Assembly: GCF_001190945.1 (NCBI RefSeq)
Contig: NZ_CP011112.1
Span: 2,108,001 to 2,172,000 of the forward strand
Origin: Luteipulveratus mongoliensis
GTDB taxonomy: Bacteria > Actinomycetota > Actinomycetes > Actinomycetales > Dermatophilaceae
Direction of reading: 5' to 3'
Length of the DNA stretch: 64,000 bases
In this document: positions 16,261 through 24,954 of the stretch, piece by piece
Position numbering within the stretch: position 1 is the first letter of the stretch
How the letters are laid out: each line of letters opens with the position of its first letter
Program-made: the position numbers and the translations under genes
The notes under the pieces: model-generated
The model's input: the letters and a program-made list of their open reading frames with translations, nothing else
Database searches by the model: none
Told to the model about the DNA's origin: nothing

Positions 16261-17102
16261 GCACCACGACGGACGACACGATGCCGACCCACACCGAGGG
16301 CCCGACCACCGAGATCGTCAAGCTGGTCGACGTCGGCAAGGCCTACGGCAACGTATCCGCGCTGCGCGAGGTCAACCTGTCGGTGCAGCAGGGCGAGGTC
16401 ACTTGCGTGCTCGGCGACAACGGTGCCGGCAAGTCGACGCTGATCAAGATCATGTCCGGGTTGCACGACTACGACGCTGGCCAGATGTTCGTCGGTGGCG
16501 AGCTGCGGCACTTCGGCTCGCCTCGTGAAGCGCTGGGCGCCGGAATCGCGACCGTCTACCAGGACCTCGCGCTCGCGCCGCTGATGTCTGTGTGGCGGAA
16601 CTTCTTCTTGGGCAACGAGATTCGCAAGGGTCCGTTGCGGTTGCTCGACAGCAAGGAGATGGAGCGAGTCACGGGTGAGGAGCTAACCCGGATGGGCATC
16701 AGCATCCCTGACCTGGACCGGCCAGTCGCCTCGCTCTCGGGCGGCCAGCGGCAGTGTGTGGCGATCGCGCGCGCGATCTACTTCGGCGCCAAGGTGATCA
16801 TCCTGGATGAGCCGACCGCCGCTCTCGGTGTGAAGCAGTCGGGTGTGGTGCTGAAGTACATCGTCCGCGCGCGCGACGCCGGGCTGGGCGTCGTCTTCAT
16901 CACGCACAACCCACACCACGCGTACCTCGTCGGCAACCACTTCATGGTGCTCAAGCTCGGTCGGGTCTCGCTCGATGAGGAGCGCGAGAACCTCACGCTG
17001 GACCAGCTCACCTCCGAGATGGCCGGCGGCGACGAGCTGACGGAGTTGAGCCACGAGATCCGTCAGCTGAACTCGGCGGACGAGGACGAGGACGCCGAGT
17101 AG
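16257..17102 (+). CDS. ABC transporter ATPase, single-domain CUT2 type
   Basis: This 281-aa ATPase has Walker A GDNGAGKST (53-61), signature LSGGQRQ (160-166) and Walker B VIILDEPTAALG with Asp184 and Glu185. Unlike RbsA or MglA it has a single nucleotide-binding domain, as in FrcA-type transporters, so it must work as a homodimer. ATG 16257 overlaps the permease stop. The C-terminus is acidic (SADEDEDAE). A 7-bp hairpin 21 nt downstream ends the operon. Confidence 0.92.
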   Translation: MSTTTDDTMPTHTEGPTTEIVKLVDVGKAYGNVSALREVNLSVQQGEVTCVLGDNGAGKSTLIKIMSGLHDYDAGQMFVGGELRHFGSPREALGAGIATVYQDLALAPLMSVWRNFFLGNEIRKGPLRLLDSKEMERVTGEELTRMGISIPDLDRPVASLSGGQRQCVAIARAIYFGAKVIILDEPTAALGVKQSGVVLKYIVRARDAGLGVVFITHNPHHAYLVGNHFMVLKLGRVSLDEERENLTLDQLTSEMAGGDELTELSHEIRQLNSADEDEDAE

Positions 17103-17123
17103 GCGAGCGAGCCGTAAGACCCG

Positions 17124-17142
17124 CGTCGGCTATCCGCCGACG
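17124..17142. terminator. Hairpin between convergent ABC ATPase and tetR
   Basis: CGTCGGC (17124-17130) and GCCGACG (17136-17142) pair around TATCC. There is no T-tract, as is common in actinobacteria. It lies between two convergent genes and could serve both. Confidence 0.55.
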
Positions 17143-17153
17143 GCAGCCGAGAC

Positions 17154-17699
17154 TCAGGCGCGGATGCCGTCGATCACGATCGCCAGGGCGGCGGTGAAGG
17201 ATGCGTCGCTGTCGCCGAATCGCGTTGGTGCGGCGCCGTGCTCGACCATCGTGGTGTGCGACTGTTCGTCGAAAGTGAAGCCGATCACGAAGTGCAGCAA
17301 CGCATCTCGCGAGGCCACGGCGCGCGCGTGAGGGTGCCCGCCCGCCTCGACGATCTCGACGATGCGCTTGCCGAGATGACTGGTATCCAACGATGACGCG
17401 CGGCTCGCGGAGACGATCTCGGCACCGTCGCGCTGACCGAGCAGTGTGGTCCTGAGGCCGGTCGCGAGCTGCTCGACCTGCCGATCCCAGCGACGGCGTG
17501 GCGACGGCTCGGGCACCCGGCCCAGCAGGTCGTCGGCGAGCTCGGCGAGGAGCGACTGCTTGTTGGGGACGTGCCAGTAGATCGCGCTGGCCTGCACACC
17601 CAGCTCGGTCGCGAGGCGCCGCATGGTGAGGTCCGCCAGCCCATAGGTCGCCACGATGCGCTGTGCCGCCTCGAGGATGTCCCGCCGCTGGATCGCCAT
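17154..17699 (-). CDS. TetR-family regulator
   Basis: This 181-aa protein has an N-terminal TetR helix-turn-helix (RRDILEAAQRIVATYGLADLTMRRLATELGVQASAIYWHV, about 5-44) and a TetR_C-like ligand domain with FDEQSHTTMVEHG near residue 145. The start ATG is preceded by TAGGCT and 7 nt, the leaderless arrangement. Two adjacent palindromes (17735-17760) just upstream suggest autoregulation. No obvious target gene lies beside it except the HNH gene, whose 3' end overlaps the operator. Confidence 0.88.
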   Translation of the reverse strand: MAIQRRDILEAAQRIVATYGLADLTMRRLATELGVQASAIYWHVPNKQSLLAELADDLLGRVPEPSPRRRWDRQVEQLATGLRTTLLGQRDGAEIVSASRASSLDTSHLGKRIVEIVEAGGHPHARAVASRDALLHFVIGFTFDEQSHTTMVEHGAAPTRFGDSDASFTAALAIVIDGIRA

Positions 17700-17734
17700 G
17701 CGGCGCAGCCTACTCGCGGGATCAGTGCTCCCCT

Positions 17735-17760
17735 GAACGCCGTTCGTTGAACGATGTTCA
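17735..17760. promoter_or_regulatory. Double palindromic operator of the TetR gene
   Basis: GAACGCCGTTC (17735-17745) and TGAACGATGTTCA (17748-17760) are two neighbouring inverted repeats sharing GAAC/GTTC arms. They start 36 nt upstream of the tetR ATG, where its -35 should lie (its -10 is 17707-17712). The HNH stop codon is inside the second palindrome. Confidence 0.6.
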
Positions 17761-19437
17761 GGGCGAGGGCGTCCCCATTCTCACAAGCTCGAATGTCGGG
17801 GGTCGGGTGGTGTGCTCGCGTCCGTGTGGGCTGGTCCAGGTGCAGGTGCCGTCGTTGGCCATGGTGACGCGCCAGCCGGCTTCGTGCTTGGCGCGGTGGT
17901 GGTGCTTGCAGAGGGTGAGCAGGTTGGTCGGTCTTGTTGCTCCGGTGGGCCAGGGGATGACGTGGTCGGTCTCGCAGTAGCGGGCTGGGTGTGAGCAGCC
18001 GGGGAAGCGGCAGTGCTGGTCGCGTTGTTGCACCAGGCGTCTGATGGCGGCGGTGGGTCGGTAGGTCTGGGCTGCGGTCTCCAGGAGGGTGCCGGTCCGC
18101 GGGTCGATCAGGGTGCGGGTGAGGCGGGCGCCCAGGGTGCGCATCAGCGCCTGGGCGGTGGCTGCGGCGATGACTCCGACACCGGGGATCTCGACATCTC
18201 CGACGCCTGGAATCCCGACAGCTCCAACGGCATCGGCCGTCGTGGCTGCGCCGCAGGCATCACGAACAGCATGCGCCAGTTCAGGAGAAGTTGAGTGGCT
18301 GTTGACCGCCGGCACAGGGTGGTGCTCAGCGTCTTCGCTGGACAGGTCATCCATCAGGTCCCACCAGGGGTCATCCGGTGGCGGGTCGGGTGCTGGTCCG
18401 GGGTCGCGTGCGATGAGCTCGGCCAGCGCCACGTCCCAGGCATCGTCATCCAGGTCGTCAGTAGACGTGTCGGCGGCGGGTGGCTCGGGTTCGAGTCCTT
18501 GCGCCCACGGATCAGAGCAGACGGCTCCGCAGGCAGCGTCGGCTGGCCCTGCCTCGCGCGCCGATGCGGGCACGGCGGGCACGACGGGCACGGCGACGGT
18601 GAAGGAGGCAGTGACCTCGGCACGCTGCAGCACGAGATCGGTCAACGCATCGGCACGGCACTGGCCCAGGGTCTTGCTCGTCCGGTTGGCTCGGTGCAGC
18701 TCACGGGCCAGCTCATCAACTGCCGCGTACGCGTGAATCGCCTGCTCGGTCGGCAACGTGGCGTGCAGATCGGTCAAACCGGTCTCTGGACCAGGCTCGA
18801 GGAACACGCCGATCCGCTCGGTGGCGCGACGGACTCGTGAGCTGCGCGCCGCGGCCGGATCGGTCTGCTGCACCAGCCGCCGGGTCCGCATCTGCACCTG
18901 ACGCGCCGACCACCCCTGCACGCCCCGCGCGAGCAACGCCTGCTCCACCTGCGCACACACCGGCTCGGGCGCTTCCAGCAGCTCACGAGTCACTCGCGCG
19001 ACGCGCAGGCCGTCCAGGTGCCCGGCGGCCATCTCGTCCACCAGCCCCGGCGTCTTGGTCACGGCATCGATGGCTTCCTCGACACGGGCTGTCGCCTGGC
19101 GCGGGCTCCACGCCAACCCGGGAGCCAGATCAACATCCGCGAATTCCGCCGCATGCCCTAGGGGATGGGCCACCTCACTGACCTCACCGGTGACCGGGTC
19201 GACGTGCTCAACCGTCGCGGCGTACTGCGCGATCCGCATCAGCTGCACCGCTGTCACCGCGTTGATCAGCGCCTGGGACGCCTCGATGTCGGCCTGCAGA
19301 TCGGCGGCCTGCCGATGATGACGATCCGTCTTCGCCTGTGAGTAGACCGCCTGCGCCACCTCGCGGCACAGCTCCAGTGCACGGGTCGAGTCCAACAGCC
19401 CTGTGTCCGGGTCGCGCAGAAGAGCAGCAGCATCCAT
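17758..19437 (-). CDS. DUF222/HNH endonuclease-domain protein
   Basis: This 559-aa protein combines an N-terminal DUF222 region (about 10-390, helical, with a Pro/Asp-rich insert) with a C-terminal HNH nuclease. The HNH part reads QHCRFPGCSHPARYCETDHV, then NLLTLCKHHHRAKH, giving the zinc Cys pairs and the catalytic His. Proteins of this family are multicopy in many actinobacteria (REP13E12 proteins in M. tuberculosis). I start at ATG 19437 because GAGGAGG lies 6 nt upstream; a GTG 39 nt earlier lacks such a site and coincides with the predicted transcription start. A promoter with a near-consensus LexA box precedes it. The biological role is unknown; DNA cleavage is inferred. Confidence 0.88.
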   Translation of the reverse strand: MDAAALLRDPDTGLLDSTRALELCREVAQAVYSQAKTDRHHRQAADLQADIEASQALINAVTAVQLMRIAQYAATVEHVDPVTGEVSEVAHPLGHAAEFADVDLAPGLAWSPRQATARVEEAIDAVTKTPGLVDEMAAGHLDGLRVARVTRELLEAPEPVCAQVEQALLARGVQGWSARQVQMRTRRLVQQTDPAAARSSRVRRATERIGVFLEPGPETGLTDLHATLPTEQAIHAYAAVDELARELHRANRTSKTLGQCRADALTDLVLQRAEVTASFTVAVPVVPAVPASAREAGPADAACGAVCSDPWAQGLEPEPPAADTSTDDLDDDAWDVALAELIARDPGPAPDPPPDDPWWDLMDDLSSEDAEHHPVPAVNSHSTSPELAHAVRDACGAATTADAVGAVGIPGVGDVEIPGVGVIAAATAQALMRTLGARLTRTLIDPRTGTLLETAAQTYRPTAAIRRLVQQRDQHCRFPGCSHPARYCETDHVIPWPTGATRPTNLLTLCKHHHRAKHEAGWRVTMANDGTCTWTSPHGREHTTRPPTFELVRMGTPSP

Positions 19438-19482
19438 GGCGCCCTCCTCAACGGTCTCATTGTTCGCCCGGATCACACTTCA

Positions 19483-19510
19483 AACGTACACCTGTTCGAT
19501 GACGTGTCAA
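19483..19510 (-). promoter_or_regulatory. Promoter of the HNH gene with SOS-like box
   Basis: On the minus strand TTGACA (19510-19505) is followed after 16 nt by TACGTT (19488-19483). Between them is TCGAACAGGTGTACGT (19499-19484), matching 10 of 12 fixed positions of the mycobacterial LexA box TCGAAC-N4-GTTCGA. A repressor there would cover the promoter. Confidence 0.5.
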
Positions 19511-19615
19511 GCGCGAGGTGTCGTGAATATCGTTTAGTAGCAACGTAATTCGACGAAGTCCGGCAGCGGGCATGAGGCAGAACCGAGCCTATGAGAGACC
19601 ACCGACATCGCCGAA

Positions 19616-20290
19616 TCAGACTGAACGCAGCGTCGCCTCGAGGTCGTGCACGTGGAGCCGCAGCGGCCCGTCGCCGGCGATCGTGAAGGGCCCGCCGAGG
19701 TCGCCAACCCGATCCGGCTGCATCCAACCCGTCGCCATACCCCACTCCTGCGGAACATCGAGATTGCGCGCGATGTCGTCGAACATGATCGCCCGCGCGG
19801 GATCGATCGAGAACCGCTCCACGAATCGTCGGTACGTCCCGGCGTGAGGCTTGGGCACGAGGTCCGCGGCAAACAGGTCGAACACCTCGTCGAAGACCTC
19901 GGTCAGTCCGAGCACGCGCAGGACGCGGTCGGCGTAGGACCGCGGCCCGTTGGTGAAGACCAACGAGCGGCCAGGAAGTCGCCGAATGGACTGTGCGAGT
20001 GAGGGATTGGGCTCAAGAACCGACTAGTCGATGTCCTGCTCGAACGCCAGGAAGTCCAGTGGATCGACCGAGCGAGTGTCCATCAGGCCGCGCAACGTCG
20101 TCCCGTGCTCAGCGCATAGCCGCGCCTGGACCTCTCGAGCCCCGGCCTCATCGACGTCGAACAGGTTGCTGATGAACTGTCGGATGCGATCGTTCATCTG
20201 GTCCACGAGCCCGGCGCTCGGGGGATAGAGCGTGTTGTCCAGGTCAAAGATCCAGGTGTCGATGCCCGCGACGATGCCCTCGAACGTCAT
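19616..20290 (-). pseudogene. HAD-family nucleotidase interrupted by in-frame TAG
   Basis: The frame runs from ATG 20290 for 88 codons, meets TAG at 20024-20026 and continues in the same frame to TGA at 19616. Before the stop it has the HAD motif I WIFDLDNTLYPP (Asp16, Asp18) and DPLDFLAFEQDID. After it comes SVLEPNPSLAQSIRRLPGR, the motif II segment VFTNGPRSYADRVLRVLG, the motif III lysine in DLVPKPH and motif IV IMFDDIARNLDVP. Together they make a full-length (224-codon) pyrimidine 5'-nucleotidase-like HAD protein. Homologs usually have a Tyr at the stop position (DIDYS), so one base change (TAC to TAG) explains it. The ATG overlaps the upstream mutase stop (ATGA). Likely a recent nonsense mutation or a read error. 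Confidence 0.88.
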
Positions 20291-21960
20291 ACAGCGGTCA
20301 GACGCTCCATCTCGGCACGTACCGCCGCAAGCCGCCGCGCAGCCTCGGCCCGCGCGTCTGCCAGGTCGGCGGTGACGGGTACGACCGCCTCCAGGTAGAC
20401 CTTGAGCTTCGGCTCGGTGCCGCTCGGCCGGACGATGATCCGGGTGTCGTCCTCGAGGTGGTAGTGCAGCCCGTCCGTCGGGGGCAGGTCGCCGCCATCG
20501 GCGAGGTCTTCGGTACGTGAGACTCCCTGTCCCGCAACGTTGCTCGGCGCTGACGAGCGCAGACGCGACATGATCGTCCCAATCAGGGACAGGTCCTCGA
20601 CACGTACGGCGAACGAGTCCGTCTGGTGCACCCCGTGCTCGCGCGCCAGGTCGTCCAGCACGTCGAGAAGTGTCCGTCCCGAGGCCTTGAGCTCGGCGGT
20701 CATCTGAGCCACCACCAGCGCGGCGGTGATGCCGTCCTTGTCGCGCACCTGGCCGGGGTCGACGCAGTAGCCAAGCGCCTCCTCGTAGCCGTAGATCAGC
20801 CCTGGCACCCGGCTGATCCACTTGAACCCCGTGAGGGTCTCCTCGTGCCGTACGCCCGCCGCATCGGCCATCGCCTTCAGCAGTCGGGACGACACGATCG
20901 AACAGGCGACCACACCGTCGGCAGGGGAGTCACCGGACAGTGCATGATGCCCGAGCAGCGCACCCACCTCGTCACCGCGCAGCATGCGCCAACCGGTCGG
21001 CGAACCCGCCAAAGGATCGGGGACCGCCACCGCACACCGGTCGGCGTCGGGGTCGTTGGCGATCACGATGTCAGGTCGCTTCTCGACCGCGAGGGCGAGC
21101 GCGGCGTCGATTGCACCCGGCTCCTCGGGGTTGGGGAAAGACACCGTCGGGAAGTCGGGGTCCGGGTCGCGCTGCTCGACAACTGGTGCTGGAGCGGCGA
21201 ATCCCGCTGCAGCAAAAGCCTTTTGGAAGACCTCGCTGCCCACTCCGTGGAGAGCGGTGTGCACGATCGACACATCTCGCGACGCGTCCGCGTCCACCAC
21301 CGCCGCTGCCGTCCTGACGTACGCCTCGACGATCGCATCGTCGAGGGTCTCCCAGCCGTCGGTCTCGAGCGACACCGACGCCGCGGTCGGGAAGCCGCCG
21401 ATAGCGGCGCTGATGTCAGCGTCTGCCGGAGGCACGATCTGGGAGCCGTCACCGAGATAGACCTTGTAGCCGTTGTCCTGCGGCGGGTTGTGAGACGCCG
21501 TCACCATCACACCCGCGTCGCAGCCCAGCTCGCGAATAGCGAACGCCAGCAACGGTGTTGGCAGCTGCCTCGGCAGGATCATCGCCCTTCCACCAGCTGC
21601 CACGACGACGCCTGCCGTGTCGCGGGCGAAGACGTCGGAGTTGTAGCGGGCGTCGTAGCCGACGACAACGGTCACGTCACGCTTGCCGAGGGTCTTCTGG
21701 AGGTACGACGTGAGCCCGGCAGCCGTACGCATCACGACGACGCGGTTCATCCGGTTGGGGCCGGCGCCGAGGGCGCCGCGCAGCCCAGCGGTCCCGAACT
21801 CCAGCAGTCCGCTGAACCGGTCCTCGAGATCCGTACGTGCCGCCGCATCTCCCGAGTCCGCAGCTGCCACAACGGCTTCCAGCTCAGCGCGGGTCTTGGG
21901 ATCCGGGTCATCGGCGATCCAGGCGCGGGCTTGCTCAAGGACAGCGTTGTCGTCGTTCAT
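20287..21960 (-). CDS. Phosphomannomutase/phosphoglucomutase-like phosphohexomutase
   Basis: This 557-aa alpha-D-phosphohexomutase has the phosphoserine loop VMVTASHNPPQDNGYKVY (about 155-172), the metal loop VIANDPDADRCAVA (about 292-305), the sugar-binding loop GYEEALGY and the phosphate-binding loop IVRPSGTEPKLKVYLE near the C-terminus. Its position next to purine nucleoside phosphorylase matches M. tuberculosis pmmB beside deoD and suggests it can act as a phosphopentomutase on ribose 1-phosphate. ATG 21960 has AGAGG upstream and lies 10 nt after the phosphorylase stop. Confidence 0.92.
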   Translation of the reverse strand: MNDDNAVLEQARAWIADDPDPKTRAELEAVVAAADSGDAAARTDLEDRFSGLLEFGTAGLRGALGAGPNRMNRVVVMRTAAGLTSYLQKTLGKRDVTVVVGYDARYNSDVFARDTAGVVVAAGGRAMILPRQLPTPLLAFAIRELGCDAGVMVTASHNPPQDNGYKVYLGDGSQIVPPADADISAAIGGFPTAASVSLETDGWETLDDAIVEAYVRTAAAVVDADASRDVSIVHTALHGVGSEVFQKAFAAAGFAAPAPVVEQRDPDPDFPTVSFPNPEEPGAIDAALALAVEKRPDIVIANDPDADRCAVAVPDPLAGSPTGWRMLRGDEVGALLGHHALSGDSPADGVVACSIVSSRLLKAMADAAGVRHEETLTGFKWISRVPGLIYGYEEALGYCVDPGQVRDKDGITAALVVAQMTAELKASGRTLLDVLDDLAREHGVHQTDSFAVRVEDLSLIGTIMSRLRSSAPSNVAGQGVSRTEDLADGGDLPPTDGLHYHLEDDTRIIVRPSGTEPKLKVYLEAVVPVTADLADARAEAARRLAAVRAEMERLTAV

Positions 21961-21970
21961 CTCGGGCCTC

Positions 21971-22804
21971 TCAGAACTTCTGGACGACAGCGGCGAGGAG
22001 TCGGCCGCAGCGAGCAGCGGCCGCCTGGCCGGCCTCGATGACCTCGGCGTGCGACAACGGCTGGTCGGAGATGCCGGCAGCGAGGTTGGTGACCAACGAG
22101 ATCCCGAGGATCTCCAGGCCCGCCTGCCGGGCCGCGATCGCCTCGAGCGTGGTCGACATCCCGACCAGGTCCGCGCCGAGCACCTTGGCCATCTGCACCT
22201 CAGCCGGTGTCTCGTAGTGCGGCCCGCGGAACTGCGCGTAGACACCTTCGTCGAGGTCGGCGTCCACCGACTGCGCGAGGTCGCGCAGCCGCGGTGAGTA
22301 GAGGTCGGTGAGGTCCACGAAGTTCGCGCCCTCGATGGGCGAGGTCGCCGTGAGGTTGAGGTGGTCGCGGATCAGCACCGGTGTGCCAGGCCCCCACGCC
22401 GGGTTGAGTCCACCGCAGCCGTTGGTCAGCACGATGGTCTTGCACCCAGCGGCCGCAGCCGTACGGACGGCGTGCACGACGGCGCGCACGCCGCGGCCCT
22501 CGTAGTAGTGGGTGCGGGTGCCATAGACGAGCGCCCGACGGTCGGTGTCCCCGATGCGTACCGAACGCATGGTGCCGCTGTGCCCTGCGACAGCAGCCTT
22601 CGCGAAGCCAGGGACGTCCGCGTTGTCGATCGTGGTCAGCGTCTCGCCGATCAGGTCGCCGGTCTCACCCCACCCGGAGCCGAGGACGAGGGCGACGTCG
22701 TGGTGATCTGCACCACTGCGCTCGGCGATGACCGCGGCGGCAGCCTTCGCGACGTCGTACGGATCGGTAGCGGGATCGTTGAGATCTGGGGCGGCGTTGC
22801 TCAC
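21971..22804 (-). CDS. Purine nucleoside phosphorylase
   Basis: This 277-aa trimeric-type PNP splits purine nucleosides to base and ribose 1-phosphate. It has the phosphate loop VLGSGWGE, the AGHSGTM segment, GRTHYYEG as TRTHYYEGRG, VLTNGCGGLNPAWGPG, the base-binding YAQFRGPHYETPAEV and GMSTTLEAIAARQAGLEI, and the TNLAAGI motif. I start at GTG 22804 because TAGCCT (22816-22811) ends 6 nt upstream, a leaderless pattern; GTG 22810 in frame is the alternative. It precedes the mutase and HAD genes in a salvage operon. Homolog of M. tuberculosis DeoD/PunA. Confidence 0.93.
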   Translation of the reverse strand: MSNAAPDLNDPATDPYDVAKAAAAVIAERSGADHHDVALVLGSGWGETGDLIGETLTTIDNADVPGFAKAAVAGHSGTMRSVRIGDTDRRALVYGTRTHYYEGRGVRAVVHAVRTAAAAGCKTIVLTNGCGGLNPAWGPGTPVLIRDHLNLTATSPIEGANFVDLTDLYSPRLRDLAQSVDADLDEGVYAQFRGPHYETPAEVQMAKVLGADLVGMSTTLEAIAARQAGLEILGISLVTNLAAGISDQPLSHAEVIEAGQAAAARCGRLLAAVVQKF

Positions 22805-22890
22805 CGGCACAGGCTAGCCGCGCGCCGAACCACCCGTGATGGACACGCTCCCGACCCACTCGGTTTGACCCGGAATGGTTGGATTGGTGC

Positions 22891-24294
22891 GTGAGTGCGC
22901 GTCAGAAGTCAGTGGTGTTCATCGGGGGTGGGCCCGGTGGCTATGAGTCCGCGCTCGTCGCGGCCCAGCTGGGTGCCGAGGTCACGCTGATCGACCGGGA
23001 CGGCGTCGGCGGTGCGGCCGTGCTGACCGACTGCGTGCCGAGCAAGGCGCTGATCGCGACAGCCGACTTCCTCTCCCGTTTCGAGTCCGCAGGCCGGCTC
23101 GGCGTCGGCTTCGAGGGCAACGAGGACGACCAGCACGCCGAGGCCAACGTCACCCAGGTCAACTCCCGGATCATGGATCTGGCTGCGGCGCAGAGCCGCG
23201 ACATCCAGGCGCAGCTGGAGAGCGTGGGCGTCCGGGTCATCAGGGGCAGCGGTCACATCAGCGCTCCGCACGAGGTGACGGCCGAGCTGCTCGACGGCGG
23301 CACCCGGACGTTCGCCGCCGACACGATCCTCATCGCAACCGGCACGACCCCGCGCGTTCTCGACACGGCGCAGCCGGACGGCGAACGCATCCTGACCTGG
23401 CAGCAGATCTACGACCTCAAGGAGCTGCCGGAGCACCTCATCGTGGTCGGCTCCGGTGTGACCGGCGCCGAGCTGGCGCATGCCTACCTCGGCCTGGGCT
23501 GCGAGGTCACGCTGGTGTCCTCGCGGGACCGGGTGCTCCCTGGCGAGGACGCCGACGCGGCGACGGTGATCGAGAACGTCTTCCGCCGCCGTGGCATGAA
23601 GGTCCTCAACCGGTCCCGAGCCAAGGCCGCCCGGCGCGACGGTGACGGCGTGATCGTCACGCTCGAGGACGGTCGTACGGTCAAGGGCTCGCACGCGCTC
23701 TTCGCGGTCGGCTCGATCCCGAGCACCAAGGGAATCGGCTTGGAGGAGGCCGGAGTCGACCTGAAGGAGTCCGGCCACATCGTCGTCGACCGGGTCTCGC
23801 GTACGTCGGCTCAGGGCATCTATGCGGCGGGGGACTGTACGGGTGTGCTCCCGCTGGCCTCAGTCGCCGCCATGCAGGGTCGGATCGCGGTCGCGCACGC
23901 GCTGGGCGATGCGGTCGCGCCGCTCAACCTGCGCGGCGTCTGCGCCAACATCTTCACCGATCCCGAGATCGCGACGGTCGGCTACTCGCAGGCTGACGTC
24001 GAGGAGGGCCGGATCGAGGCCCGCGTCGTCACCTTGCCGCTGTCGACCAACCCTCGCGCCAAGATGCGCAACATCCGGGACGGCTTCGTCAAGCTGCTCG
24101 CTCGGCCGGGCAGCAACACCGTCGTGGGTGGCGTGGTCGTGGCACCGCAGGCCTCGGAGCTGATCTACTCGATCGGGCTCGCCGTCCAGAACCGTCTGAC
24201 CGTCGACCAGCTGTCGAGCACGTTCTCGGTCTATCCGTCGATGACCGGCTCGATCGCCGAGGCCGCCCGCCGAATGCACTCGCTCGAGAGCTAG
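22891..24294 (+). CDS. lpdA: LpdA-type NAD(P)H flavoprotein (quinone reductase-like)
   Basis: This 467-aa protein has the fold of lipoamide dehydrogenase: FAD site VVFIGGGPGGYESALVAAQL, NAD site LIVVGSGVTGAELAHAY, and the second FAD site IYAAGDCTGVLPLA. The redox disulfide is missing: in GVGGAAVLTDCVPSK only Cys48 remains and the partner position is Ala43. The C-terminal His-Glu dyad is also replaced (VYPSMTGSIAEAARRMH). This is the pattern described for M. tuberculosis LpdA (Rv3303c), an NAD(P)H:quinone reductase and not a disulfide reductase. I start at GTG 22891; a TTG 12 nt earlier is less likely. It is divergent from PNP and shares its CTAG stop with the next gene. Confidence 0.88.
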   Translation: MSARQKSVVFIGGGPGGYESALVAAQLGAEVTLIDRDGVGGAAVLTDCVPSKALIATADFLSRFESAGRLGVGFEGNEDDQHAEANVTQVNSRIMDLAAAQSRDIQAQLESVGVRVIRGSGHISAPHEVTAELLDGGTRTFAADTILIATGTTPRVLDTAQPDGERILTWQQIYDLKELPEHLIVVGSGVTGAELAHAYLGLGCEVTLVSSRDRVLPGEDADAATVIENVFRRRGMKVLNRSRAKAARRDGDGVIVTLEDGRTVKGSHALFAVGSIPSTKGIGLEEAGVDLKESGHIVVDRVSRTSAQGIYAAGDCTGVLPLASVAAMQGRIAVAHALGDAVAPLNLRGVCANIFTDPEIATVGYSQADVEEGRIEARVVTLPLSTNPRAKMRNIRDGFVKLLARPGSNTVVGGVVVAPQASELIYSIGLAVQNRLTVDQLSSTFSVYPSMTGSIAEAARRMHSLES

Positions 24295-24554
24295 ACGTCT
24301 CGCTCGGCGTCCGTACGCCGCTCGCGGGCCGTGCGCTCGACGCCGTCGGGGTCGAGCTGCTCAGGCAGCAGGCCGGCCTTCTCCCAGGCCCGGCGGCGCT
24401 GCTCACGCATCCGGGGTCGTAGCCAGACGAAGAAGCCGACCAGGAGCACCGCGAACAGGATGAGGAAGCCGTAGCTCATCCACGTGCTGCTGCCGGCGTC
24501 GCCGGACGCGGCGAGCGAAGCGACGACCTGGGGTGCTGATGTGGCTGATGTCAC
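24291..24554 (-). CDS. Small single-span membrane protein
   Basis: This 87-aa protein has a short N-terminus, one transmembrane helix (MSYGFLILFAVLLVGFFVWL, about 26-45) and a basic cytoplasmic tail (RPRMREQRRRAWEKAGLLP). The GTG at 24554 is chosen because TATGGT ends 6 nt upstream, a leaderless layout; an ATG at 24575 has no ribosome site. Its stop overlaps the lpdA stop within a single CTAG. I do not recognise the family. Confidence 0.7.
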   Translation of the reverse strand: MTSATSAPQVVASLAASGDAGSSTWMSYGFLILFAVLLVGFFVWLRPRMREQRRRAWEKAGLLPEQLDPDGVERTARERRTDAERDV

Positions 24555-24635
24555 GGGGCAACCATACGGCGCCATTCGGGCGGTTCTCAGATAGCGTGAG
24601 AGGTCGACATCAACTCGTCACAGGAGAGCAGCCAC

Positions 24636-24935
24636 ATGGCGATCACAGACCTCATCAACAAGGCCAAGCAGTGGGCCTCGAAGAACCCCGACAAGGCACG
24701 GCAGGCGATCGACAAGGTCGAGGATGCCGTTGACAGCAAGACCGGCGGCAAGTATCGCGCCCAGGTCGACAAGGCCGGCGACGCGGTCGGTGGTCAGCTC
24801 GGTGTTCCTAAGGGGACCGATCAGGGCCAGCAGCAGGCTCCGCAGGGCGACGGTCAGACGCCGGCCCCGCAGCAGCCGGAGGGCCAGAAGCCGCAGGCGC
24901 CCCAGCAGGGTCAGGAGCCCCCGGCCGCCGGCTGA
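24636..24935 (+). CDS. MT0933-like antitoxin
   Basis: This 99-aa protein matches the small helical antitoxin family of actinobacteria (MT0933-like): INKAKQWASKNPDKARQAID then VDSKTGGKYRAQVDKAGDAV, followed by a Gln/Pro-rich disordered tail. ACAGGAG lies 7 nt before the ATG. No toxin gene accompanies it, so the toxin-antitoxin label is inherited from the family and not shown here; a general stress or DNA-binding role is possible. A strong hairpin follows. Confidence 0.75.
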   Translation: MAITDLINKAKQWASKNPDKARQAIDKVEDAVDSKTGGKYRAQVDKAGDAVGGQLGVPKGTDQGQQQAPQGDGQTPAPQQPEGQKPQAPQQGQEPPAAG

Positions 24936-24954
24936 GCTATCGCGAAACATGAGA

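Noticed and set aside
21961-22245. An N-terminal extension of the phosphohexomutase
   Set aside because: It overlaps the PNP coding region; ATG 21960 has a ribosome site and gives the usual family length.
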